Shown here: positions 15,239-23,352 of the stretch, piece after piece
Numbering within the stretch: position 1 is the first letter of the stretch
Layout of the letters: every line of letters begins with the position of its first letter
From: Frondihabitans sp. Leaf304
Lineage (GTDB): Bacteria > Actinomycetota > Actinomycetes > Actinomycetales > Microbacteriaceae
Length of the DNA: 44,862 nucleotides
NCBI RefSeq assembly: GCF_001423105.1
Contig: NZ_LMNV01000002.1
Span: forward strand, 2,226,933-2,271,794
Reading direction: 5' to 3'
Made by a program: the position numbers and the translations under genes
The notes under the pieces: generated by a model
What the model saw: only the letters and a program-made list of their open reading frames with translations
The model's database searches: none
Told to the model about the DNA's origin: nothing

Positions 15239-16503
15239 CTTTCACTCCCCAGCGCCTCCGCCTCCTCACCGGGGCAACGCTTCCCGACGGCTCAGTCGTC
15301 GATGTCACGATCGACGGCGAGACGGTCGTGAAAATCGAGACCGCAGGATCCTCGTCCCCGTCGGCAGGCTCCCCCGCGACCGGCGACCCCGCCGTGCTCG
15401 ACCTCCGCGGTTTCGTGCTCCTCACCGCCCCGGCCGATCCGCACGCGCACCTCGACAAGGCCCTGTCGTGGGAGGCGATCCGACCGCCGATGGGCGATCT
15501 CGTCTCGGCCATCACCTCGTGGCGCGAGTACGCCCGCACCATGACCGTCGACGACATCGCGACCCGGGCGCGCGAGCAGATCCTCCGCATGCTGGCGAAC
15601 GGCACGACGTCGATCCGCACCCACGTCGACATCCTGCTCGGCGACGAGCCTCTTCGCGGTGCCGAGGCGCTCGTCCGGGTTCGTGACGAGCTCCGCGGCC
15701 TCGTCGACCTCGAACTCGTGGCTCTCGCCGGACCCGATGTGCCCGACGCCGACATCGAGGCCGCCCTCGATCTGGGAGTCGACCTCGTCGGCGGCTCGTC
15801 GCACCTCGCACCCGACCCCAGCGCCGACCTGCAGCGCCTCCTCGCGATCGCCGCGCGCCGCGGAGTGGGCGTCGATCTGCACACCGACGAGAGCCTGGCC
15901 GGCGCGATCACCCTCGACGAGTTCGCCGAGACGGTGGCCGACTGGACCGTCCCGGTCAGCGCGGGCCACTGCGTGCGACTCGGCACGGTCGACGCCGAAG
16001 CCCGCGACCTGATGATCGCGGCGGTGAAGAAGGCCGACATCGGCATCATCGCCAACCCGATCACCAACCTCTACCTGCAGGGCTGGGAGCACCCGGTCTC
16101 GATGCCGCGGGGCCTCACGCCCGCGCGCCAGCTGCTGGACGCCGGAGTCCGTCTCGCCGCCGGTGCCGACAACGTGCGCGACCCGTTCAACCCCCTGGGC
16201 CGCAGCGACGCCCTCGAGACGACGATGCTCATGGTCACTGCCGGTCACCTCACCATCGACGAGGCCTACACGTCCGTCAGCGACGGAGCCCGCTCCGTTA
16301 TGGCCCTGCCCGAGGCGGGTGCCCGAGTCGGGGCGAAGGCCGAGCTGCTCGCCGTCAAGGGCACGAGCCTCGCCGACGTCACTGCCAATGCGCCCGCCGA
16401 CCGCTACGTCATCCACGCCGGGCGCCTCGTCGCTCGAAGCCGCTCCACCGTCGAAGTCGCGGTCCCCCTGCCCGATCCCGCCCTCCTCACCGAAACCAGG
16501 TAG
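15235..16503 (+). CDS. Cytosine-deaminase-like amidohydrolase
   Basis: A 422-residue amidohydrolase with the CodA pattern: DPHAHLDK (H70 and H72), HTDE (H216 and E219), AGHCV (H245) and GADNVRDPF (D312). These are the metal ligands and catalytic residues of cytosine deaminases and related isocytosine or creatinine-type deaminases. GTG at 15235 overlaps the leader ORF stop. It is first in a run with ABC importer, FAD oxidase and creatininase genes, so its substrate is probably a ring compound imported by that transporter, not necessarily cytosine. Confidence 0.88.
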   Translation: MTFTPQRLRLLTGATLPDGSVVDVTIDGETVVKIETAGSSSPSAGSPATGDPAVLDLRGFVLLTAPADPHAHLDKALSWEAIRPPMGDLVSAITSWREYARTMTVDDIATRAREQILRMLANGTTSIRTHVDILLGDEPLRGAEALVRVRDELRGLVDLELVALAGPDVPDADIEAALDLGVDLVGGSSHLAPDPSADLQRLLAIAARRGVGVDLHTDESLAGAITLDEFAETVADWTVPVSAGHCVRLGTVDAEARDLMIAAVKKADIGIIANPITNLYLQGWEHPVSMPRGLTPARQLLDAGVRLAAGADNVRDPFNPLGRSDALETTMLMVTAGHLTIDEAYTSVSDGARSVMALPEAGARVGAKAELLAVKGTSLADVTANAPADRYVIHAGRLVARSRSTVEVAVPLPDPALLTETR

Positions 16504-16509
16504 CCGCCC

Positions 16510-17292
16510 ATGACGACCACAGCTCCGGCAAGCCCCACCCGGACGACCCCCGGCGGCACCGACACGCTGCTCGACTTCCAGAACGTCGCGATGCAGTTTC
16601 CGAACGGCACCATCGCACTCCAGGGCGTCGACCTCACCGTGAAGCGGGGCGAGTTCGTCACCGTCGTCGGCCCCTCCGGCTGCGGCAAGTCGACACTGCT
16701 GCGCATCGCGTCGGGCCTCGAGCAGGCCTCCGAGGGAACCGCCGCGGTGAAGACCGACCGCATCGGCTACGTCTTCCAAGACGCGACGCTGCTGCCGTGG
16801 CGCACCGTCAGCGACAACGTCGAACTACTCGCCGAACTGAACGGGCGACCCGCCAAGGAGCGCCGGGCAAAGGCGCAGGAGGCGATCGAGCTGGTGGGCC
16901 TCTCGGGCTTCGAGAAGAACCTGCCGAAGGAGCTCTCGGGGGGAATGCGCATGCGAACGTCGCTTGCGAGATCGTTGACGCTGGATCCTGAGCTCTTCCT
17001 CTTCGACGAGCCGTTCGGCGCCCTCGACGAGATCACCCGCGAGCGCCTCAACGACGAACTCCTCCGGCTCTTCGTCGAGAAGCAGTTCGCCGGGCTGTTC
17101 ATCACGCACTCCGTGTCGGAGGCCGTCTACCTGTCGACCAAGGTGATCGTCATGTCGGGTCGACCCGGCTCGATCGTCGACACCTTCGACGTGCCGTTCC
17201 CCATGCCGCGCAGCCCGGAGATCCGCTTCGAGGCGGAGTTCGCGAAGCTAGTCGGCGAAGTCTCACACGCGCTCCGAGAGGGGCACCGCTGA
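16510..17292 (+). CDS. ABC importer ATP-binding protein (SsuB/TauB/ThiZ-like)
   Basis: ATPase of 260 residues with Walker A GPSGCGKST (residues ~57-65), Q-loop YVFQDATLLPW, signature ELSGGMRMR, Walker B FLFDEPFGALDE and H-loop THSVSEA. This set is typical of the nitrate/sulfonate/taurine family, which also includes pyrimidine-precursor importers. It starts six bases after the amidohydrolase stop and its own stop overlaps the permease start (TGATGG). It energises uptake of the compound bound by the lipoprotein encoded two genes on. Confidence 0.95.
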   Translation: MTTTAPASPTRTTPGGTDTLLDFQNVAMQFPNGTIALQGVDLTVKRGEFVTVVGPSGCGKSTLLRIASGLEQASEGTAAVKTDRIGYVFQDATLLPWRTVSDNVELLAELNGRPAKERRAKAQEAIELVGLSGFEKNLPKELSGGMRMRTSLARSLTLDPELFLFDEPFGALDEITRERLNDELLRLFVEKQFAGLFITHSVSEAVYLSTKVIVMSGRPGSIVDTFDVPFPMPRSPEIRFEAEFAKLVGEVSHALREGHR

Positions 17293-18128
17293 TGGCCATC
17301 GACACCACCGGAATCGTTCGGCAGACGGTTTCGCGCCGCCGTGCCTCGAGCTCGCGCGCCATGAACATCGGTCTGCCGATCGTCGTGTTCTTCGTGCTCG
17401 TCGGCCTCTTCTACATCGCCGCGTTCTACTACGACAAGGTGAAGGGGCTGCCGTTCCTGGTGCCGTACCCGCACCTGATTCTCAAGGCGGTCTTCACGGA
17501 GCCGATCTTCCAGAAGCAACTCGCCGAGGCACTCGGCAACACGATGCTCGTGGCCGTGGTCGGCCTCGTCATCGGCGTCGTCATCGGCATGCTGTGGGCC
17601 ATCATCATGGCCCAGGCGAAATGGCTCGAGAGCGCCCTGTTCCCGTATGCCGTCGTGCTGCTCTGCATCCCGATCCTCGCGCTCGTGCCGCTGATCGGCT
17701 CGCTCTTCGGCTACGAATTCAAGTCGCGTGTGATCGTCACTGTGCTGTTCTGCCTCTTCCCGATGATCGCCTCCACACTGTTCGGCCTCCAGTCGATCGA
17801 CAAGGGCCAGCGCGAGCTGTTCCAGCTCCAGGGCGCCGGGCGCTGGACCATGCTCACCAAGCTCCGCTTCCCCGCCGCACTCCCGTCGATCTTCGTCGGC
17901 CTGCGCAACGCGGCGGGCCTCGCCGTGATCGGCGCGGTCGTCGCCGACCAGTTCTTCCAGCGGGGCAACGGCGGCCTCGGCGTGCTCATCTCGGTCGAGA
18001 ACCAGCGCCTCAACGGCGCCGAGATGTACGCGGCGATCCTCACCGCCTCCATCCTCGGCGTACTGGTCTTCGTCCTCTTCAACGTGCTGCGTCGCCTCGC
18101 GATCGGCAAGTGGCACGACCAGAACTAG
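17292..18128 (+). CDS. ABC importer permease (SsuC-like)
   Basis: A 278-residue inner-membrane permease with about six transmembrane segments and the EAA loop typical of importers (ELFQLQGAGRWTMLTKLRFPAALP, residues ~175-198). Its ATG overlaps the ATPase stop. It forms the channel of the importer whose ATPase and binding protein flank it. Family members carry aliphatic sulfonates, nitrate or pyrimidine precursors; the enzymes nearby favour a nitrogen ring compound. Confidence 0.93.
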   Translation: MAIDTTGIVRQTVSRRRASSSRAMNIGLPIVVFFVLVGLFYIAAFYYDKVKGLPFLVPYPHLILKAVFTEPIFQKQLAEALGNTMLVAVVGLVIGVVIGMLWAIIMAQAKWLESALFPYAVVLLCIPILALVPLIGSLFGYEFKSRVIVTVLFCLFPMIASTLFGLQSIDKGQRELFQLQGAGRWTMLTKLRFPAALPSIFVGLRNAAGLAVIGAVVADQFFQRGNGGLGVLISVENQRLNGAEMYAAILTASILGVLVFVLFNVLRRLAIGKWHDQN

Positions 18129-18186
18129 CTCCCCACCCGAACACAGCACCCTCCCCCTCACACAGCACCCACATCAAGGAGATCCC

Positions 18187-19362
18187 ATGCACCTCCCCAA
18201 GCGCGCCCTCGCGGGCCTCGGCCTCGTGGCCGTCTCGGCGCTCGCCCTGTCGGCCTGTTCGTCCGACAGCGGCGCGACGACCGACACGAAGACGACCTCC
18301 GCCGCCGCGGCCGTCGACCTGTCGAGCGTCTGCCCGGCCAACGTCGTCATTCAGACCGACTGGAACCCGGAGGCCGACCACGGTCACCTCTACGAGCTCC
18401 TCGGTGACGACTACAAGGTCGACGCGAGCAAGAAGAGCGTCTCGGGCACCCTGATGTCGGGCGGCAAATCGACCGGCGTCCAGGTCGAGATCCGCTCCGG
18501 CGGCCCGGCCATCGGCTACGCCTCCGTCTCGTCGCAGATGTACCAGGACAAAGACATCATGCTGGGCTACGTCACCACCGACGAGGGCGTGCAGAACTCC
18601 GCGAAGCTCCCCACCACGGCGGTCATGGCCGAGAACGACATCTCGCCCCAGATGATCATGTGGGATCCGGCAACCTACCCCGACGTCACCACGATCAAGG
18701 AGCTCGGCGCCGCCCTCGAGAAGAACGACGGCGTCGTGCGCTACTTCGGTGGCTCCGCCTACATGGAGTACCTCATCGGCAACGGCATCCTGCCGAAGAG
18801 CGTCACCGACGGCAGCTACGACGGAACCCCATCGAAGTTCGTCGTCGCGAAGGGCAACGACGCGCAGCAGGGCTTCGCCACCGCCGAGCCGTTCATCTAC
18901 AAGAACCAGGTCGCGGCCTGGGGCAAAGACGTCAAGTACCAGCTCGTCAACGACACCGGCTACCCGATCTACCCCGAGGCCATGTCGGTCCGCACCGGCG
19001 ACCTCACCAAGCTGAGCCCCTGCCTGAAGAAGTTGGTGCCCGTGCTCCAGCAGGCCGACGTCGACTACATCACCAACCCCGGCACCACGAACAAGCTGGT
19101 CGCCAACCTCGTCACCCAGTACAACAACGGCTGGGTCTACGACGAGGACGTGGCCAACTACGGCGTCGAGACGATGAAGAAGCTTAAGATCGCGTCGAAC
19201 GGCGACAACGACTACGTCGGCGACATGGACACCGAGCGCGTCCAGAAGGTCATCGACATCGACACTCCGATCTACGAGAAGTCGGGCACGAAGCTGAAGT
19301 CGGGCCTCGCACCGGAAGACCTCTTCACGAACGAGTTCATCGACAAGTCGATCGGCTTCTAG
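18187..19362 (+). CDS. ABC importer substrate-binding lipoprotein (NMT1/THI5-like)
   Basis: A 391-residue lipoprotein. It has a signal peptide with lipobox LSAC (Cys24), a Ser/Thr/Ala linker, then a periplasmic-binding fold beginning at VVIQTDWNPEADHGHLYELL, the hallmark of the NMT1/THI5 group. AAGGAG lies a few bases before the ATG. This group includes sulfonate binders and thiamine-pyrimidine salvage binders, so the ligand could be a pyrimidine-like ring, in keeping with the deaminase-like gene at the head of the operon. A stable hairpin follows the gene. Confidence 0.92.
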   Translation: MHLPKRALAGLGLVAVSALALSACSSDSGATTDTKTTSAAAAVDLSSVCPANVVIQTDWNPEADHGHLYELLGDDYKVDASKKSVSGTLMSGGKSTGVQVEIRSGGPAIGYASVSSQMYQDKDIMLGYVTTDEGVQNSAKLPTTAVMAENDISPQMIMWDPATYPDVTTIKELGAALEKNDGVVRYFGGSAYMEYLIGNGILPKSVTDGSYDGTPSKFVVAKGNDAQQGFATAEPFIYKNQVAAWGKDVKYQLVNDTGYPIYPEAMSVRTGDLTKLSPCLKKLVPVLQQADVDYITNPGTTNKLVANLVTQYNNGWVYDEDVANYGVETMKKLKIASNGDNDYVGDMDTERVQKVIDIDTPIYEKSGTKLKSGLAPEDLFTNEFIDKSIGF

Positions 19363-19372
19363 CGGGGGGCCT

Positions 19373-19399
19373 ACCGCGGTGGGCTGTGCCCACCGCGGT
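19373..19399 (+). terminator. Hairpin after substrate-binding protein gene
   Basis: ACCGCGGTGGG (19373-19383) and CCCACCGCGGT (19389-19399) form an 11-bp perfect stem with a 5-base loop, ten bases after the stop. No U-run follows. It may protect the upstream mRNA so that the binding protein is made in excess, or reduce read-through into the oxidase gene. Confidence 0.65.
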
Positions 19400-19483
19400 G
19401 GACTCCGCCACCACCTCCGAAATCCACCCACCCACACGGCATCGACCACACCAGGCAGCGACCATGATCCAGAAAGCCCTGTC

Positions 19484-20809
19484 ATGACCACCACCCCGGA
19501 ACACCTCGCCGCCCTCGTGGCCGAACTCCGCGAGCTCCTCGGCGAGCGCGGCGTCTCGGTCGAACTCGCCGCCCGCGAGAAAGCCTCCGTCGACGGGTCG
19601 CGCCTCTCCCCTGTCATCAGCGCGCAGCTGCCGCTCGGCCTCGCCGACGTCGTCGCTTTCCGGACCACCGCCGACGAGATCGCCGCCGTCGTGGGCGCCG
19701 CCTCGCGCCACGGCGTACCGATCACCCCGCGTGGCAAGGGGACCGGCAACTACGGCCAGGCGATCCCGTTCACCGGAGGCCTCGTGCTCGACATGACGAA
19801 GGCGCGCGCCGTGGTGTCGGTCGGCGACGGCGAACTCACCGCCGAGGCCGGCGCGACGATGGTGTCACTCGAGCAGGCCGCCAACAAGGCCGGCCAGCAG
19901 ATCCTGATGTACCCGTCGACGGCTCAGTCGTCGCTCGGCGGATTCCTCTCGGGAGGATCCGGTGGCGCGGGCTCGATCAAGCACGGCTCGAACCACCAGG
20001 GCTTCGTCAGGGCACTCGATGTCGTCCACGCCGACGGCACGGGCGAGATCGTCCATGTCGAAGGCGACGAAGCCCAGCTCTACGTGCACAACTACGGCAC
20101 GGCCGGCATCATCGTCCGCGCCACGATCGCCCTCGAACCACTGCAGGAGTGGCTCGGATTCTTTGCGAGCTTCGACACGTTCGAGCAGCTTCTTCCGCTG
20201 ATCCGCGCCTTCGGTGAGCTCGATCCGCTCCCCCGGCTGGCGTCGGGAGACCTCGCGACGTTGGCCGATGCGCTTCCGTCGGATCCTGGGATTCCCCAGG
20301 GTCGCGCGTCGCTCCGCGCCATCCTCGACGCCTCGACCGTCGCACGTGCCACCGAGCTCGTGGAGGCCGCCGGGGGTCGCGTCGAAGACGTCCGCGAGGG
20401 GCCGCAGACGTCGATGAAGATCAGCATGATGTCGTACAACCACCCCATCGAATGGCTGCAGAAGGCCTACCCCGACACGTACTTCCACGTAGAGGTGTCG
20501 GGTGACGCGCTGATCGACCGAATCGACGAGGTGCACGCCGTCTACCCCGGCGGGATGCTGCACATCGAGACCGCGCACGGGCGCCCGATCGGCATGCTCG
20601 CCGGCACGTACTCGTCGGCGGAAGACGTTTACGCCGGATTCGACCGCCTGAAAGAGCTCGGCGTCGGGTTCCACAACCCGCACCAGTGGTTCGTCGACTT
20701 CGAGCCCGCTCGCACCCGCGAGCTCGCCGCGACCACCGACCCGAACGGGCTGCTGAACCCCGGCAAGCTCGTCGACGCCACGATCAACACCGGAGCCAAA
20801 GTCTCGTGA
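19484..20809 (+). CDS. FAD-linked oxidase (PCMH-type, GlcD-like)
   Basis: A 441-residue flavoprotein. Residues ~55-230 carry the FAD-binding PCMH fold (TPRGKGTGNYGQAIPFTGGLVLDM, SLGGFLSGGSGGAGSIKHG), and the end (GLLNPGKLVD) is the usual FAD-linked oxidase C-terminal motif. These enzymes oxidise alcohols or hydroxy acids, or form C-N/C-C double bonds. The ATG at 19484 is chosen because residues before it are not protein-like. The stop overlaps the GTG of the creatininase gene, so it belongs to the same catabolic operon; the substrate is unknown. Confidence 0.88.
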   Translation: MTTTPEHLAALVAELRELLGERGVSVELAAREKASVDGSRLSPVISAQLPLGLADVVAFRTTADEIAAVVGAASRHGVPITPRGKGTGNYGQAIPFTGGLVLDMTKARAVVSVGDGELTAEAGATMVSLEQAANKAGQQILMYPSTAQSSLGGFLSGGSGGAGSIKHGSNHQGFVRALDVVHADGTGEIVHVEGDEAQLYVHNYGTAGIIVRATIALEPLQEWLGFFASFDTFEQLLPLIRAFGELDPLPRLASGDLATLADALPSDPGIPQGRASLRAILDASTVARATELVEAAGGRVEDVREGPQTSMKISMMSYNHPIEWLQKAYPDTYFHVEVSGDALIDRIDEVHAVYPGGMLHIETAHGRPIGMLAGTYSSAEDVYAGFDRLKELGVGFHNPHQWFVDFEPARTRELAATTDPNGLLNPGKLVDATINTGAKVS

Positions 20810-21618
20810 CCACTTCATCTGCCTCCAGCCGCGACCTCGTCAACCTGTCGGGCCCCGCGCTCGCCTCGACGCTCACATCGTCGTCGATCCTCGTGATCCC
20901 GACCGGAGCCATCGAGCACCACGGACCACACCTTCCCCTCTCCACCGATTGGTTGATGGCCGACCTGATCGGACGCGGCGTGGTCGAAGCCGCCGCCGCC
21001 GAGGGGCAGGACGTCTGGCTGCTCCCGTCGCTCGCCTACACGAAATCGGACGAGCACCACTGGGCGCCCGGCACCATGTGGCTGAACGCGGACACCCTGA
21101 TGCAGACCGTCGTCGACCTCGGCCGCTCCATCGCGAACACCCCGGCCCGCACGGTCGTCTTCTACAACGGCCACGGCGGCAACATCGCCCTGCTGCAGGT
21201 GGCGCTCCGCGAACTCCGGCGTCGCTTCGGGCTGCGCACCTTCTTGATGGGCTCCAACATGAAGGGCGGCGACGGCACCAACGGCCCCGACGAGCACGGC
21301 TTCGGAGTGCACGGCGGCCACAGCGAGACGTCGATGATCCTGCACCTCCGCCCCGACCTCGTCGACATGTCGAAGGCCGAACGGTGGATTCCCGAGCACA
21401 TGCTCGACCTCGACTACGTGAAGTTCAATGGCGGCCCGGTGCACTTCGGCTGGCTGTCGAACGACTTCGGCGAGGCGGGCGTCGTCGGCGATGCGTCGGA
21501 GGCGAACGCCGAGTGGGGCGCGTCCCTCTACAAGACGGCCATCGAAGCGGGCGTCGCGTCGCTGGCCGAGATCGCGCGGTTCGACCACCCCGCGCTCGAG
21601 CCGGGCACGTTGTCGTGA
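20806..21618 (+). CDS. Creatininase-family amidohydrolase
   Basis: A 270-residue metal-dependent amidase. The motif IPTGAIEHHGPHLPLSTD gives ligands E37, H39 and D48; the NGHGGN motif and GGHSETSMIL supply the remaining ligands and catalytic residues. Known members open the creatinine ring, deformylate pyrimidine intermediates (FAPy/ArfB type) or trim mycofactocin (MftE). A ring-opening or deformylating step after the deaminase and oxidase of this operon is plausible. GTG start overlaps the oxidase stop (GTGA). An unusual repeated start region follows. Confidence 0.9.
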   Translation: MTTSSASSRDLVNLSGPALASTLTSSSILVIPTGAIEHHGPHLPLSTDWLMADLIGRGVVEAAAAEGQDVWLLPSLAYTKSDEHHWAPGTMWLNADTLMQTVVDLGRSIANTPARTVVFYNGHGGNIALLQVALRELRRRFGLRTFLMGSNMKGGDGTNGPDEHGFGVHGGHSETSMILHLRPDLVDMSKAERWIPEHMLDLDYVKFNGGPVHFGWLSNDFGEAGVVGDASEANAEWGASLYKTAIEAGVASLAEIARFDHPALEPGTLS

Positions 21619-21652
21619 TGACGGTGCTGGCGTGATGACGGTGCTCTCGTGA
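21616..21652 (+). repeat. Tandemly repeated start region with two 5-codon mini-ORFs
   Basis: A 17-base unit, GTGATGACGGTGCT plus three bases, is repeated in tandem and then a third, shorter form GTGACGGTGCC opens the next gene. The first two units encode ATG ACG GTG CTG GCG TGA (21618-21635) and ATG ACG GTG CTC TCG TGA (21635-21652). Each stop overlaps the next start, so creatininase, mini-ORF 1, mini-ORF 2 and the PNPOx gene form an unbroken chain of overlaps. Confidence 0.75.
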
Positions 21653-22242
21653 CGGTGCCGGGCACACTCATCCCCGACGAGGCGTGGGATCTCCTGGTCG
21701 ACTGGCTACCATCCAACGAGGATCCGGAGCGCCCGCAAGTCACCCTCTCGACCGTCGACTCCTTCGGCGACCCGGATGCCCGCACGGTGCTGCTGACCTC
21801 GTTCGACGAGAAGGGCTTCTACTTCAACACCGACGGCGCCTCGCGCAAGGCGGCCGACATCGCGGCGCACCCGGCCGTGGCCATCACCGTGCTCTGGCCG
21901 GGGTTCACGCACCAGGTCGTCATCCGCGGCACGGCCGCCCCCGCGCCACCGGTCCACGTCGCGGCGGCCTATGCGGCACGGTCGCCCTACCTGAAGCAGC
22001 TCGCCTGGCTGAACACGCACGAGTTCGCGGCCCTGCCGCGCGACGAGCGGGTGGCGCAGTGGGCGGCGTTCGAGGAGGCCCACGCCGGAGTGTTCGAGCA
22101 GCCCGAGTCGTGGGTCGGCTACCTCGTGACGCCAACGCGGCTCACATTCTGGTCGTCGAACGGCGATACGGCGTCGCAGCGGGTGGAGTTCTCGCTTGCC
22201 GCCGACGGCGGGTCGTGGTCGCGGCGCTACCTGGCCGGGTAG
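21649..22242 (+). CDS. Pyridoxamine 5'-phosphate oxidase-family flavoprotein
   Basis: A 197-residue PNPOx-like split-barrel protein. The PdxH-type FMN motif is recognisable (DARTVLLTSFDEKGFYFNTD, followed by SRKAADIAAHPAVAITVLWP and HQVVIRGTA), and it ends RRYLAG, close to the RLAP end of true PdxH. It may be a B6 oxidase, but its place at the end of a catabolic operon allows another flavin-dependent role. The GTG at 21649 overlaps the second mini-ORF stop. A 10-bp inverted repeat follows the gene. Confidence 0.8.
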   Translation: MTVPGTLIPDEAWDLLVDWLPSNEDPERPQVTLSTVDSFGDPDARTVLLTSFDEKGFYFNTDGASRKAADIAAHPAVAITVLWPGFTHQVVIRGTAAPAPPVHVAAAYAARSPYLKQLAWLNTHEFAALPRDERVAQWAAFEEAHAGVFEQPESWVGYLVTPTRLTFWSSNGDTASQRVEFSLAADGGSWSRRYLAG

Positions 22243-22268
22243 CGGCTCGACTTACTGGAGGGCTGATG

Positions 22269-22314
22269 GGTGGCCTGGTGGGTGGCCGCTTTGCCCCGGC
22301 GCCGCCAGGCCACC
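22269..22314 (+). terminator. Inverted repeat after the PNPOx gene
   Basis: GGTGGCCTGG (22269-22278) and CCAGGCCACC (22305-22314) are exact reverse complements separated by 26 GC-rich bases. It abuts family C copy 2 and lies between convergent genes, so it could end transcription of the long operon. Confidence 0.5.
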
Positions 22315-22392
22315 ATTTTGAGAGCGATCCGAGCTGCTTGTCCCATCCGGTCCTGCAACCTCAAGGGTGCGAAAACGGATTGCTCGCAAATT
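22315..22392. repeat. Family C inverted-repeat element, copy 2
   Basis: ATTTTGAGAGCGATCC (22315-22330) faces GGATTGCTCGCAAATT (22377-22392), 13 of 16 paired. Total 78 bp, identical in length to copy 3 at 34942-35019 although the cores differ. Convergent intergenic position. Confidence 0.82.
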
Positions 22393-22447
22393 CGCCACGA
22401 TCGACGGCTAACCCGTACAGCTGACGTCGCCGGGCAGCCGCGGCCTA

Positions 22448-22840
22448 CTACTGACGGGCCGGCGGCACGATGATCGGGACCAGATGAGCGATATAGCGGA
22501 AGTCGTCAGGGTTCAGCGTGGCCAGCGAGGCCCCGAGCTCGTATGCGGTCGCCGCGATCATCAGGTCGCGAGAGCGGGCTTTCGCGGGTGCGTGGCCGTG
22601 AGTGGCATGCATCAGCTCGGCGTGAAAGGCCGCCGTCGAGTCGGAGTACGGCAACCACTGAAATCGTGCCGACTCGAACTTGGCGATTCTCGATCGCCGA
22701 GTCGAATGCTGCTCGGCCCCGCGTGCTGTAGCTACACCAAAATGCAACTCCGCTAGGACCACCGCCGACGAGACGAGGTGATCGTCGGGAAGATCACGGT
22801 GGTCCCAGTCGATCATCACCGACGTGTCGACGACGATCAC
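22448..22840 (-). CDS. vapC: PIN-domain ribonuclease toxin (VapC family)
   Basis: A 130-residue PIN domain. The acidic active-site pattern is present: D5 in VVDTSVMID, a Glu in the SSAVVLAELHFG helix, and Asp residues in SRDLMIAATAYELG and LNPDDF. VapC toxins cut tRNA or rRNA and are held inactive by the cognate antitoxin. Its GTG start overlaps the antitoxin stop by four bases (GTGA), the normal antitoxin-first order. The pair is flanked by repeat elements and by unrelated catabolic genes, as often seen for mobile toxin-antitoxin modules. Confidence 0.9.
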   Translation of the reverse strand: MIVVDTSVMIDWDHRDLPDDHLVSSAVVLAELHFGVATARGAEQHSTRRSRIAKFESARFQWLPYSDSTAAFHAELMHATHGHAPAKARSRDLMIAATAYELGASLATLNPDDFRYIAHLVPIIVPPARQ

Positions 22841-23187
22841 AGGCCATTCCGCTCATACGGGTCGGTTACGACATCGTCGTCACCATAGGCTGACCGGATA
22901 TCCGCCATCCAACTGTCAGCGTCCTCCCGGGACAGGGGCGGGAGGGGAAACCCGGCCAGCCGAGCCAAGAGTTCATCGCGCGGAATACCGATCTTCTCGA
23001 TGCGGTGCTCCGGCTCATCAACAATGATCTCAGCGAGCGGCACGAGCGCCGCGACCGCGCGCCCGTTTACGGTGATGATTCGCCCGAGGTTCTCCGCCTG
23101 AACGTCGGCCAACACCCGGGAGGCATTCTGCTTGAGCTCGCGGACGCCGACAGAAGGCCGATTCTGCTTTGCAAGTGCCATAGACAT
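22837..23187 (-). CDS. vapB: Phd/YefM-type antitoxin partner of VapC
   Basis: A 116-residue antitoxin. Residues ~10-45 are a Phd/YefM DNA-binding fold (SVGVRELKQNASRVLADV, RIITVNGRAVAALVPL), and the acidic tail (SREDADSWMADI, YGDDDVVTDPYE) would wrap the toxin. The ATG at 23187 is preferred because TACAGT lies exactly six bases upstream on this strand, the leaderless spacing common in this window; ATG at 23205 and 23181 are alternatives without ribosome sites. The pair should autoregulate from this promoter. Confidence 0.85.
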   Translation of the reverse strand: MSMALAKQNRPSVGVRELKQNASRVLADVQAENLGRIITVNGRAVAALVPLAEIIVDEPEHRIEKIGIPRDELLARLAGFPLPPLSREDADSWMADIRSAYGDDDVVTDPYERNGL

Positions 23188-23340
23188 ATCGGCACTGTAG
23201 CTCATCTGGAGAACACGTACTACCCCTGCCTCAATGGCGGCTCCCGCCGGAGCCAGCCCCTCTGCTGCCACCTCGCAAAAGCCATAAAAGTGCACTCCGC
23301 TGACCGAGGTGTCGGGCCGTTTCGAGGGCGTTAAGTCCCG

Positions 23341-23346
23341 TAAAAT
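23341..23346 (+). promoter_or_regulatory. -10 box of allantoinase gene (leaderless)
   Basis: TAAAAT ends exactly six bases before the ATG at 23353, which places the transcription start at or next to the start codon. No clear -35 hexamer is visible at the right distance. The 150 bases between this gene and the divergent antitoxin hold nothing else recognisable. Confidence 0.6.
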
Positions 23347-23352
23347 CAGGGG

